A stretch of DNA of 64,000 nucleotides from CAYXZP01 sp964469485 (GTDB taxonomy: Bacteria; Desulfobacterota; Binatia; UBA1149; CAYXZP01): the NCBI GenBank assembly GCA_964469485.1, contig CAYXZP010000001.1, positions 59,688 through 123,687 on the forward strand, written 5' to 3'. A program made the position numbers and the translations under genes. The notes under the pieces are model-generated. The model made no database searches, had not been told where the DNA came from, and worked only from the letters and a program-made list of their open reading frames with translations. Below are positions 24,325 through 32,336 of this stretch, piece after piece. Within the stretch, counting starts at the first letter, position 1. Each line of letters opens with the position of its first letter.

Positions 24325-26418
24325 TCAGTTGCAGTTGGACCCGCCCGGAGCCTCGTACTGCTGCCCGTCTCCGCAGAACCCCTTGTAGTCGAAGTCCAGC
24401 TTGACGCGTCCCGGTCCCGGGCTGCCGCCGGCGGCGTTCACTGCGGCGCTGGCCGAGGGCGGCGTACAGAAGGTCGAAACCAGGTTCGAGCCGTTCTGTG
24501 TCGCGTATCCGCTTGCCGTTATCGGGTCGTTGAAGCAGGAACGGTTCCTGGACAGCGTGCATGTGCCGCAACCGCCCGCACCGCACTCGCTGGCCAGAGC
24601 GTCACAGTCGCCGTCCGTGGCGCAGGCGATGTAACCATTGCCGTTGGCGCGCGTGACGCCGTCGCAGTAGCTGTCGACCGGACCCGCGTTGCAGCTGCCG
24701 TCGCTGCACTGTCCGTCCAGGCAGGCGTTGGGCCAGCGGTCGGTGCCGGTGCCTTTACTCGAGCACGTGCCGCCGGCCTCGGCGCAATCCGCGTCGGCGT
24801 TACACGGCACCGTGGTGTCTCCGGTGCAGACCGCGCAGGCACACTGTTCGCCTTGGAAGGGCTGGTCGCAGGTCGTGTTGAAAGGCAGTGACACCGCTCC
24901 ATCGGTCAACGTCAGCGTGATGGCCAGTCCGGTGCCCGAGATGTTGGCGCCGTCCGACGGGCACTCGTAGCTGGTCGGTCCGAAGGTCGGGTGCTTGCCG
25001 TTCTCGTCACAGGTCTGGCCGTCGCGGGAGCCGCCGTTGCAGGTGCCTTCGCGGTTGCCGTCGTTGGCCGTGCTGTCGCCCTCACAAGTGGGGCAGGGCT
25101 GCGACTGTCCGATGCCGAGACGTACCACGGAGTTCATCGTGACCGTCGTTTCGGTCTCCGCGGTGCCCATGTTGGCCGAGCCGTCAAGCTCGCTGACGAT
25201 CTTGTTCTGCACGCACACCGGCGAGCCGCCCGCGGACAGGGCTAGCGGCGGACCGAAGGTGCAGTGGCACATGCCGCCGCCGCAATCGTCGGCGTCGGCC
25301 CCCTCGATCGTGTCGCAACGCACCGTGGGGTCGCCCGCGCAACGGCAGAAGCCGGTCGGGAGTTCCTTCATCGGGTCCACCGTGACGGCGCAATCACTAC
25401 AGTCGGCGTTGCACGACAGGTTCACCGAACCGTTGAAGCCGTCGAGGACATCCACGTTGTGGGCCAATCCCGTCCAGCCAACGTCGAGTTGCGTGTTGGT
25501 CAGCTGCTCGCCGCTACCGGCGTTTACGAACACGCGGGCCCCCGTGGCGCAGTTGGCCGGCAGTTCCCACTGCATCGCGACCAGGCCGTTGGCCGATGCC
25601 GGCACGATGGCGGCCAGGCACTGCTTGAGCTGTGCGGGCGTGTCGCCGCAGGAACCGAGCGCGTCGAGGTTAGCCTTGCTAAGGGGTACTTTCTTCCCAG
25701 TGCAGCCCTTGTCGATGGAACTGTTGAGCTTGGCCATGGCCTTGCCGATCTTGCCCTTGCCGTCGTAATTGGCCTGGTCCCATACGGCCGAGCCTCCGCC
25801 CTTGTCGGCGCTGGCCTGGGCCTTGCCGCGCTCCTTGGCCACCGTGTCGACGTACTTCATGTAGGCCTTTGGAAGGGTGCCGTGGCACTTGAGTTGGTCC
25901 TTGCTGAGCCCGCTGACACCGGGTAGTCCGAGGATGTCGCTGGCGCTCTGCTCGACCTGGGCATCTGCCAGGGCGATCAGACAGTCGGCCAGCTCAGCGA
26001 AGCTGTCGATGCCGTCGGTGGCCCCGCCGTCGTCGATCTCGTTGGCAGGGCTCGGGCAGCGCTCGAAGTTTGCCAGTACGTTGGCAAAGGGCGTGCCGTC
26101 CTTATCGGCACATTTGGTCTTGCCGCCGCCGACCGAGCTTCTGAGCTTGTTAGCGGCCTTTGGGACCTTGTTCTTGGTGTCGGCCGCGCTGATGTCGTTG
26201 CAGTTCTTGCTTGCCGAGACCTTGCCTTTGTCGCGGCCCTTGTGGCAGCCGCCGATGGCCTTCTGGGCCGTCGAGACGTACTTGCCGAGGCTCTTGGATA
26301 TGGTCGCGCGGCACTTGGCCTCACCTTTGCTCCAGGCGGCTTCGGCCGGGGTGGCCGAGAATGCGAGAGCAACTGCCGCCAGCACGGCAGCTACTTTGAC
26401 GAACGAGAACGATTTCAT
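24325..26418 (-). CDS. secreted cysteine-rich protein, paralogue B
   Basis: A 697-residue exported protein of unknown function. The start is ATG 26418 (MKSFSFVKVAAV). A TTG at 26433 is less likely. The signal peptide ends near TPAEA. The N-terminal module (about residues 28-268) is identical in sequence to that of paralogue C. It is followed by the middle domain (QLTNTQLDVGWTG, VDVLDGF), the NISGTGLAITL strand and the cysteine-rich C-terminal half (CNADADCAEAGGTC, CATDGDCDA, RSCFNDPITASG), ending GPGRVKLDFDYKGFC. No anchor or heme motif is seen. Secretion and disulfide bonding are inferred. It is transcribed alone from its own promoter. Confidence 0.85.
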   Translation of the reverse strand: MKSFSFVKVAAVLAAVALAFSATPAEAAWSKGEAKCRATISKSLGKYVSTAQKAIGGCHKGRDKGKVSASKNCNDISAADTKNKVPKAANKLRSSVGGGKTKCADKDGTPFANVLANFERCPSPANEIDDGGATDGIDSFAELADCLIALADAQVEQSASDILGLPGVSGLSKDQLKCHGTLPKAYMKYVDTVAKERGKAQASADKGGGSAVWDQANYDGKGKIGKAMAKLNSSIDKGCTGKKVPLSKANLDALGSCGDTPAQLKQCLAAIVPASANGLVAMQWELPANCATGARVFVNAGSGEQLTNTQLDVGWTGLAHNVDVLDGFNGSVNLSCNADCSDCAVTVDPMKELPTGFCRCAGDPTVRCDTIEGADADDCGGGMCHCTFGPPLALSAGGSPVCVQNKIVSELDGSANMGTAETETTVTMNSVVRLGIGQSQPCPTCEGDSTANDGNREGTCNGGSRDGQTCDENGKHPTFGPTSYECPSDGANISGTGLAITLTLTDGAVSLPFNTTCDQPFQGEQCACAVCTGDTTVPCNADADCAEAGGTCSSKGTGTDRWPNACLDGQCSDGSCNAGPVDSYCDGVTRANGNGYIACATDGDCDALASECGAGGCGTCTLSRNRSCFNDPITASGYATQNGSNLVSTFCTPPSASAAVNAAGGSPGPGRVKLDFDYKGFCGDGQQYEAPGGSNCN
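25624..26349 (-). repeat. 726-bp near-identical duplicated block, copy in paralogue B
   Basis: Matches 28258-28983 at a constant offset of 2634 bp. I find two differences, at 25639 and 26323, both silent. It covers the N-terminal module from the end of the signal peptide to the start of the middle domain. Similarity drops sharply at both ends, which fits recent gene conversion or unequal crossing-over. Confidence 0.92.
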
Positions 26419-26471
26419 ACTTCTTACCCCCAACTTGGTTTTTTGGAATTCTTTAAGGACGCGTATCGCCC

Positions 26472-26501
26472 AACTTAGTTAGTTCAAAGGGGGGAAGTCA
26501 A
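26472..26501 (-). promoter_or_regulatory. putative promoter of cysteine-rich paralogue B
   Basis: On the minus strand TTGACT (26496-26501), an 18-base spacer and TAAGTT (26472-26477). The start codon is at 26418. The region is notably AT-richer than its surroundings. Confidence 0.45.
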
Positions 26502-26549
26502 GATATTTTCCCCGCTTCTATGAGCCACGAGCCTCCTGCGCACGCTTTG

Positions 26550-26571
26550 CCCCCCCCCCTTAAGGGGGGGG
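26550..26571 (-). terminator. G/C-run hairpin after cysteine-rich paralogue C
   Basis: Ten C followed by TTAA and eight G form a strong palindromic stem 28 bp after the stop at 26599. On the minus strand the following bases are CAAAGCG, not a T-run, so it would be a weak intrinsic terminator. On the plus strand CTTTCC follows. The position matches the terminators of paralogues A and B. Confidence 0.45.
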
Positions 26572-26598
26572 CTTTCCGTGGCCAGCAGCCACTGCCGC

Positions 26599-29052
26599 TC
26601 AGTTGTTCAGTCCGGCACCTTCCGCAATCCAGTTGTACACATCGGCAAGAGCACTGGCGCTCATGTTTACCGGATTGCCTGTTGCGGGGTCGAGCGGCAT
26701 CTGGGCACCGGAGCCCAGGCCGCTCAGTTTGAGCCACAGATAGCTGGATTCCGGGTTCCCCGGTTCGACCAGCGCCATGGCCGTGTTCTGCGTGGACGCT
26801 ACGCCCAGCAGCGCCGCATAGGAGAGCGCTTCATCTTCGAAGTTACCCAAGCCTCCCGAAGCGGAGCCGTTGCCGTGACAACCGCTTGTGGCACAGCCGT
26901 AGTTGCTGGTGATCAGAGAGTGGACCCAGCGCCACGATCTTTCCGGGGGCGCAAGGGAACAATTTGATGCCGCCGGCGGCTCGGCCACCGTGCCATCGTC
27001 GCACAGACCCTCGAACTCCATCGAGACCTTGAGGCGAGAGGGCCCCGGCGAGCCGCTAGCGCTGTTCACGGCCACGCTTGCGGAGGGCGGTACACAGAAA
27101 GCCGCGACCACGTCTCCTCCGTTCTGGCTCGTAGCGCCCGTTGCCGTGATCGGGTCATTGAAGCAGGAGCGGCTTGAACTGAGGGTGCAGGCCCCACAGT
27201 TGCCGCCGTCGCACTCACTGGCCATGGCGTCGCAGTCGGCGTCGGTCCCGCAGGCTAGGATGCCCTTGCCGTTAGCGCGGATAAGGCCGTCACAAAATGT
27301 GTCCATCGGACCAGCCTCGCAGGCGCCGTTGGTGCACAGGCCGTCCGAGCAGGCGTTGGGCCAACGGTTGGCACCGCCGCCGTTGCTCGAGCAGGTGCCG
27401 CCGGCCTCGGCGCACTCGGCATCCGAGTTACACGCCACCGTGGTGTCGCCGGTGCACACCGCGCAGGCGCAGTTCTCCGACTGGAAGGGCTGGTCGCAGG
27501 TCGTATTGAAGGGCAGCGAGACTTCACCGCCGGTGATGGTGAACCCGATCTTGAGCCCCGAGCCCGAGATGTTGGCCCCCTGTGGAGGGCAGTGGTAGCT
27601 CACCGGCCCAAAGGTGGGGTGGTTCGCGTGCCGGTCGCAGGTCTGGTCGTCGCGCAGGCCCCCGACACAGGTGCCTTCACTATTGCCGTCGTTCGCGGCG
27701 CCGTCGCCCGAGCATATCGGGCAAGGCTGCGACTGACGGATGCCCAGACGGACGATAGCGGCTATATTTACCGCGGTCTCGGCCGTGGCCGTTCCCTGGT
27801 CCACCACGCCGTCGATGTCCTCGGTGATGCTGGCCATCACACAGACCGGGGCGCCACCGGCCGACAGCGGCAGCGGGGGCCCGAAATAACAGTTGCAGTG
27901 GCCGCCGGCCCCGCAGTCGTCGGCGTCTGTGTCGTTGATCGTGTCGCAGGTCTTGGTGTAGTCGTCGGCGCAACGGCAGTTGGCCCACGCGACGTCCTTG
28001 TCGGGCGCTATGGCCAGGCCGCAATTGCGGCAATCGGCGTCACATCCGGTAAAGGCAGCCTGGGCGGTGAAGCCATCGACGGTATCGACGTTGTGTCCGA
28101 GCCCCGTCCAGCCCGTGTCGAGTCCGGTGTTGGTCAGCTGTTCGCCGACGGCGGCGAAGGAGCGAATCTGTACCTTGGAGGCGCACCGCGGGGCCAGCTT
28201 GAACTGAAGTGATACAAGGCCGCGGGCCTGCTTGTCCGTTATGCCGGCGACACAGTCCTTGAGCTGTGCGGGTGTGTCGCCGCAGGAACCGAGCGCGTCG
28301 AGGTTAGCCTTGCTAAGGGGTACTTTCTTCCCAGTGCAGCCCTTGTCGATGGAACTGTTGAGCTTGGCCATGGCCTTGCCGATCTTGCCCTTGCCGTCGT
28401 AATTGGCCTGGTCCCATACGGCCGAGCCTCCGCCCTTGTCGGCGCTGGCCTGGGCCTTGCCGCGCTCCTTGGCCACCGTGTCGACGTACTTCATGTAGGC
28501 CTTTGGAAGGGTGCCGTGGCACTTGAGTTGGTCCTTGCTGAGCCCGCTGACACCGGGTAGTCCGAGGATGTCGCTGGCGCTCTGCTCGACCTGGGCATCT
28601 GCCAGGGCGATCAGACAGTCGGCCAGCTCAGCGAAGCTGTCGATGCCGTCGGTGGCCCCGCCGTCGTCGATCTCGTTGGCAGGGCTCGGGCAGCGCTCGA
28701 AGTTTGCCAGTACGTTGGCAAAGGGCGTGCCGTCCTTATCGGCACATTTGGTCTTGCCGCCGCCGACCGAGCTTCTGAGCTTGTTAGCGGCCTTTGGGAC
28801 CTTGTTCTTGGTGTCGGCCGCGCTGATGTCGTTGCAGTTCTTGCTTGCCGAGACCTTGCCTTTGTCGCGGCCCTTGTGGCAGCCGCCGATGGCCTTCTGG
28901 GCCGTCGAGACGTACTTGCCGAGGCTCTTGGATATGGTCGCGCGGCACTTGGCCTCGCCTTTGCTCCAGGCGGCTTCGGCCGGCGCCGCCGACAGTACCA
29001 CCACGGTCACGGCGGTTAGTGCCGCCGCCTTGCCAAGTGTGAATCTCAACAT
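26599..29052 (-). CDS. secreted cysteine-rich protein, paralogue C, with C-terminal cytochrome-like domain
   Basis: An 817-residue exported protein. It has the signal peptide (ending APAEA) and the same N-terminal module as paralogue B (about residues 27-268). A diverged middle domain (QLTNTGLDTGWTG, VDTVDGF) and the cysteine-rich half follow. An extra domain of about 115 residues then appears (about 703-817). It contains CATSGCHGNG, then SYAALLGV, VEPGNPESSYLWLKLSG, AQMPLDP and the end VYNWIAEGAGLNN. That pattern matches exported cytochrome-c-like domains with a CX4CH heme site and a later MP methionine ligand, known from Planctomycetes and Myxococcota. RBS AGGAGG precedes ATG 29052. The function is unknown. 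Heme binding is inferred. Confidence 0.87.
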   Translation of the reverse strand: MLRFTLGKAAALTAVTVVVLSAAPAEAAWSKGEAKCRATISKSLGKYVSTAQKAIGGCHKGRDKGKVSASKNCNDISAADTKNKVPKAANKLRSSVGGGKTKCADKDGTPFANVLANFERCPSPANEIDDGGATDGIDSFAELADCLIALADAQVEQSASDILGLPGVSGLSKDQLKCHGTLPKAYMKYVDTVAKERGKAQASADKGGGSAVWDQANYDGKGKIGKAMAKLNSSIDKGCTGKKVPLSKANLDALGSCGDTPAQLKDCVAGITDKQARGLVSLQFKLAPRCASKVQIRSFAAVGEQLTNTGLDTGWTGLGHNVDTVDGFTAQAAFTGCDADCRNCGLAIAPDKDVAWANCRCADDYTKTCDTINDTDADDCGAGGHCNCYFGPPLPLSAGGAPVCVMASITEDIDGVVDQGTATAETAVNIAAIVRLGIRQSQPCPICSGDGAANDGNSEGTCVGGLRDDQTCDRHANHPTFGPVSYHCPPQGANISGSGLKIGFTITGGEVSLPFNTTCDQPFQSENCACAVCTGDTTVACNSDAECAEAGGTCSSNGGGANRWPNACSDGLCTNGACEAGPMDTFCDGLIRANGKGILACGTDADCDAMASECDGGNCGACTLSSSRSCFNDPITATGATSQNGGDVVAAFCVPPSASVAVNSASGSPGPSRLKVSMEFEGLCDDGTVAEPPAASNCSLAPPERSWRWVHSLITSNYGCATSGCHGNGSASGGLGNFEDEALSYAALLGVASTQNTAMALVEPGNPESSYLWLKLSGLGSGAQMPLDPATGNPVNMSASALADVYNWIAEGAGLNN
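28258..28983 (-). repeat. 726-bp near-identical duplicated block, copy in paralogue C
   Basis: Partner of 25624-26349. The downstream part of the gene (middle and cysteine-rich domains) is clearly diverged from paralogue B, and the signal peptide region differs as well, so only this module was homogenised. Confidence 0.92.
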
Positions 29053-29114
29053 CGGTTCATCTTCCTCCTGATGGTTTTCTCGCTGGTGGGGGCCGGACGC
29101 ACGCTGCTCTAGAA

Positions 29115-29143
29115 TTGGTAGAAGGCCGCTCGGGTGATGTCAA
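29115..29143 (-). promoter_or_regulatory. putative promoter of cysteine-rich paralogue C
   Basis: On the minus strand TTGACA (29138-29143), a 17-base spacer and TACCAA (29115-29120). The start codon is at 29052. Confidence 0.45.
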
Positions 29144-29191
29144 GGGTTACAGGCGGGTGCTGCCCCCCATTTGGACGGTCCGGTGCGGGCG

Positions 29192-29274
29192 CCCGAAGGC
29201 CGTGGCCGCAGCCTTCGGGGCCGGCGGATCTTTTTCGCCGCTGTTCCTTCTAGCCACCCCCCGTCCGGGGGTGG
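29192..29274. other. intergenic hairpins between MBL hydrolase and paralogue C
   Basis: The 243-bp gap 29053-29295 holds the paralogue C promoter and two inverted repeats. CCCGAAGGC/GCCTTCGGG is at 29192-29200 and 29211-29219. CCACCCCC/GGGGGTGG is at 29254-29261 and 29267-29274. The second lies 22 bp after the MBL stop and may help end that transcript, but neither has an adjacent T-run on the minus strand. Confidence 0.4.
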
Positions 29275-29295
29275 AGTGCGCCGGGCGGCTATTCC

Positions 29296-29982
29296 TTAGC
29301 CGGGCACTCCCATCATCGTCAGGAAATCCTCGAGCCTTTCGAAACGCATGAAGGGGTTGCTGGCCTTCTCGCGCGCGATGGTCGAAGCGGATTCGCTCGC
29401 GTAGGCATGCCCGGGGAAAAGCGTCGTGTCATCGGGCAGCTTGGCCAGTTTCTGGGTCAGGCTGTAGTAAAGATCGCTGGCATTGCTGCCCGGAAGGTCC
29501 ACGCGGCCGCAGGAGCCTATAAAAAGGGTGTCGCCGGAAACCAGGTTGTTCCCCACCATGAAGCACTGCGAGCCGGGTGTGTGGCCCGGTGTGTGGATAA
29601 AGCGTAGCGGGATCTGGCCGATCCGGATCTCGGTCTCGCCGTCGACGGCGACCATGTCGCTGGCCTCCAGCCCTATGGTGCGAGAGACCCAGGATGCTTC
29701 CTCCTTGTTGATGTAGACCTTGACGCCGCGCTCGGCCAGCAATTCCGGTATTCCGGGGATGTGCTGGCCCATGAGGTCGCCGCCTATGTGGTCGGGGTGA
29801 AAGTGGGTGACCAGCGCGCCGGCAAGTTTCATGTCGTCGGCGTCGAGCCGGTCCAGTATCGCCGGTATGTCCCAGGCTGCGTCCACCACCATGGCCTCGC
29901 GGCTTTCGGTGTCTCCGACAAGGTAGACGTAGTTGGCCATGGGGCCGAGCAGCATTTGCTCGAGATAGAGCGAGGAACTCAC
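29296..29982 (-). CDS. MBL-fold metallo-hydrolase (glyoxalase II-like)
   Basis: A 228-residue metallo-beta-lactamase-fold hydrolase. The metal-binding motif THFHPDHIGG is near residues 58-67. Later ligands are in HTPGHTPGS, SGDTLF and FPGHAY. The profile is that of the glyoxalase II/persulfide dioxygenase-like branch, so thioester or related hydrolysis is likely but the substrate is unknown. I chose GTG 29982, which overlaps the stop of the cobalamin adenosyltransferase gene by four bases (GTGA). This implies translational coupling. The frame stays open upstream only because it runs in the other gene's shadow. Confidence 0.88.
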   Translation of the reverse strand: MSSSLYLEQMLLGPMANYVYLVGDTESREAMVVDAAWDIPAILDRLDADDMKLAGALVTHFHPDHIGGDLMGQHIPGIPELLAERGVKVYINKEEASWVSRTIGLEASDMVAVDGETEIRIGQIPLRFIHTPGHTPGSQCFMVGNNLVSGDTLFIGSCGRVDLPGSNASDLYYSLTQKLAKLPDDTTLFPGHAYASESASTIAREKASNPFMRFERLEDFLTMMGVPG

Positions 29983-30608
29983 CGGCCGGCCCTCTTCGGT
30001 TTTTTCTTTGCCGGCGACTCGAGCCCGTGCTGCCACAGGCTTTCCTTCTTGCGGCTCTTCTTGGCGATCCATCGGGACTGCACGAACAGCAGGTCACTAA
30101 GGCGGTTCAGATATCTGCCCGTCCAGGGGCCCGCGGCCTTCTCGCGCACCAGCGCCGTCACCGTTCTTTCGGCGCGCCTGCACACGGTGCGGGCCAGGTG
30201 GAGGGTGGCCCCGGCAGTTCCACCGCCGGGCAGCACGAAAGAGCGCAGCGGTTCGAGATCCTCTTGCAGTTCGTCTATCTCGGACTCGATCCTTTCGGTG
30301 TGTTCCTTGCCGACCGTGATCATCCCTTCGTAGGCCGACTCGGGCGGGGTGGCCAGCTCGGAGCCGAGGTCGAACAGTTCCTGCTGGACCACCGCCAGCT
30401 TGGAGTCGAGACGGTCCGCGGCGGCACGTCCTTTGTATGGCGGTTCGCCGAGCAGCGCGCGCACCATTCCAACCGTGCTGTTGAGTTCGTCGACCTCGCC
30501 GTAGGCCGCTATACGGGGATCGTCCTTGGCGACGCGGTCTCCGCCGACCAGCGCCGTCTTGCCGTCGTCACCGCTGCGGGTGTAGACGCGGTTTATGCGT
30601 ATGGCCAT
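29979..30608 (-). CDS. ATP:cob(I)alamin adenosyltransferase, PduO type
   Basis: A 209-residue adenosyltransferase that transfers the 5'-deoxyadenosyl group of ATP to cob(I)alamin, giving adenosylcobalamin. The N-terminal ATP-binding segment VYTRSGDDGKTALVGG (about residues 8-23) and AAYGEVDELNS are standard. The C-terminal LARTVCRRAERTV and YLNRLSDLLFVQSR match the catalytic trimer interface. A Lys/Arg-rich tail (ESPAKKKPKRAGR) extends beyond the usual end. The product is the cofactor of the methylmalonyl-CoA mutase encoded at the start of the window, though 29 kb separates them. Confidence 0.93.
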   Translation of the reverse strand: MAIRINRVYTRSGDDGKTALVGGDRVAKDDPRIAAYGEVDELNSTVGMVRALLGEPPYKGRAAADRLDSKLAVVQQELFDLGSELATPPESAYEGMITVGKEHTERIESEIDELQEDLEPLRSFVLPGGGTAGATLHLARTVCRRAERTVTALVREKAAGPWTGRYLNRLSDLLFVQSRWIAKKSRKKESLWQHGLESPAKKKPKRAGR

Positions 30609-30638
30609 GGCCGGGCAGAGGTCTAGCCGCTGCCCGGC

Positions 30639-31721
30639 TCAACCGCCAACGCGGGCTTCTATAAGGTCGAGAAGGCGCTCAGGGTCTATCGGCTTTTTGA
30701 AGATCACGTCGTCCAGCCCGTCGGTCTTCGACCTCTTTATGACGTGGTCCTTGTCGTAGTAGTACGCCGTCATCAGCACCACCGGCAGAGCCTCGGGCCG
30801 CCCGCTCAATTCCCGGAAAAGATCGTAACCGTCCATGTCGGGCATGACGACGTCGCTTATGACCAGGTCCGGGCTTTCTTCGTTGACGACCTCGAGGGCT
30901 TCCAGGCCCGTGGCTCTGAGCAACACCTTGCAGCCCTCGGCGCCGAGTATCTCGGACATCGTGGAGCGCACTTCCTCATCATCGTCGACCACCAGTATCG
31001 TCTTGCCGGCAAGATGCGGATGGCCGTTGCTCGCCGGGGCCGGTTGCGGCTTTTCCTCGCCGAGGCCGAGATCGGTCATCAGGCGGCCCGGCATGTACTC
31101 TATGGTTCCGTAGCTTCCGGCGGCGGCGATCTCGCCGACGCGTTCGACGATCGTCTGTATGCGCCTGAGTCCGCGCTTTATGGCGGCCAGGCGCCCGTGC
31201 TCGGTCTCGTACTCCTCGCCGGCCGAGGTCTTCTTGACGAAGCGTTCGAGCATATCGGCGTGATTTACGAGGGACTCCAGCGGGTTGTTGATCTCGTGGG
31301 CCAGCCCGATGGCCAGTTCACCGAGCGTCTCTATCTGCTCGTGGAGACGGAGTTCCCCGATATCCTTGGCGAACCCGATGCTGCCCTGCTCACGTTCCTT
31401 CTCGTCGTAGATGATGGAGCCGGAGATGGCGACGGGGATGACGCGCCCGTACTTGTCGACGAACTCGGTCTCGAAGTTCTTGATACGGCCCGGGCCGTCT
31501 TCCTCCTCGGCCCGCATTGCCGCCATGACCCGCTTGGCCTCCCCGGGGGAGGGGTAGAGTTCGAAGACGTGCGTGCCGAGGACCTCCTTGGCTGTGTAGC
31601 CGAGTGTCAGGATGGCGCCGTCGTTGTAGAATATGACCGTTCCGTGGCGGTCGACGGCCACGACGATGTCAGGCGAGCTTTCAAGCAGTCGTTCGAAATA
31701 GACTTTCGGAAGTTCTTTCAA
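30639..31721 (-). CDS. PAS-HisKA-receiver signalling protein lacking an ATPase domain
   Basis: A 360-residue hybrid. Residues 1-125 form a PAS domain (DIVVAVDRHGTVIFYNDGA, GSIGFAKDI). Residues 125-205 form a HisKA dimerisation helix with LAHEINNPL, giving a phosphorylatable His. A short linker follows. Residues 240-360 form a receiver domain (VVDDDEEVR, phospho-acceptor Asp in VISDVVMPDMDG, LMTAYY, FKKPIDP). The usual HATPase_c domain with N and G boxes between HisKA and receiver is absent, so it cannot autophosphorylate alone. It could be phosphorylated by another kinase or be a deletion product. It stands alone, 30 bp upstream of the adenosyltransferase. Confidence 0.88.
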   Translation of the reverse strand: MKELPKVYFERLLESSPDIVVAVDRHGTVIFYNDGAILTLGYTAKEVLGTHVFELYPSPGEAKRVMAAMRAEEEDGPGRIKNFETEFVDKYGRVIPVAISGSIIYDEKEREQGSIGFAKDIGELRLHEQIETLGELAIGLAHEINNPLESLVNHADMLERFVKKTSAGEEYETEHGRLAAIKRGLRRIQTIVERVGEIAAAGSYGTIEYMPGRLMTDLGLGEEKPQPAPASNGHPHLAGKTILVVDDDEEVRSTMSEILGAEGCKVLLRATGLEALEVVNEESPDLVISDVVMPDMDGYDLFRELSGRPEALPVVLMTAYYYDKDHVIKRSKTDGLDDVIFKKPIDPERLLDLIEARVGG

Positions 31722-31848
31722 TCGTTCGCGAGGGATCGAAGGGGGCAGGCCGCTCCGTAGATCATCTTTTCACCGTATCCCCATTGCGGCTGTAGTCAAG
31801 ACCGGTGCGGCTGGTCGCGGCGCCGTTCTCGGGCATAATCGCTTCGCG

Positions 31849-32316
31849 GTGTTTCAGCTGCTGTCGACAACCAGGGCTCGCGTCGTGGTCGTGGTGCTAG
31901 TCTCCTCGACCCAAGTCCTGACCGTGGGCTGTGCCGGCCGCCGCTATGAGGAACGACTGCGCATGCACTCCCAACTACTGACGACCCTGGCGGTCGATGC
32001 CGCGGCCTCGCTCGAGGAGCGCGCCGCCATGCCCGAGGTCCTGGGGATGCGCTACGCGCTCCGGCGCGCCCAGGGTCTGGCCGCCCGTAGTGTCGAGGGC
32101 CGTGCCGGCTCTGTCCCACGGAGCCTCTTCGAGCGCCTGGTCGCCGATTACGCCGTGCTCGTGAACCACATCGACCGCACCCGCGCCCTGGCCGGCCGGG
32201 TCGAGGACATCAAGGAGGCGGACATCCTCGAGGCGCGGCGCCTGGCCGCCGAGGTCGCAGGTGGTGCGCGGCGGCTGCGGGCCGCTCTCGACGACGGGGG
32301 CCTCGGGGGACCCTGA
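31849..32316 (+). CDS. hypothetical helical protein, possible lipoprotein
   Basis: A 155-residue protein that I do not recognise. It begins at GTG 31849 with a hydrophobic stretch ending LTVGCAG, a weak lipobox. The rest is Ala/Arg/Glu-rich and looks alpha-helical throughout, with a possible coiled coil in residues 30-150. It lies alone, divergent from the PAS protein and convergent with the aldolase gene (20 bp between stops). Codon use and GC-rich third positions match neighbours. The long helix is consistent with a small periplasmic scaffold, which is a guess. The start is uncertain. Confidence 0.5.
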   Translation: MFQLLSTTRARVVVVVLVSSTQVLTVGCAGRRYEERLRMHSQLLTTLAVDAAASLEERAAMPEVLGMRYALRRAQGLAARSVEGRAGSVPRSLFERLVADYAVLVNHIDRTRALAGRVEDIKEADILEARRLAAEVAGGARRLRAALDDGGLGGP

Positions 32317-32336
32317 GCGGCCGCGCCGCGCTGTTC

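Noticed and set aside
29115..29351. 78-codon plus-strand frame in the gap before the MBL gene
   Set aside because: It covers the paralogue C promoter and the hairpins, has no recognisable domain and no Shine-Dalgarno, so I treat it as intergenic.
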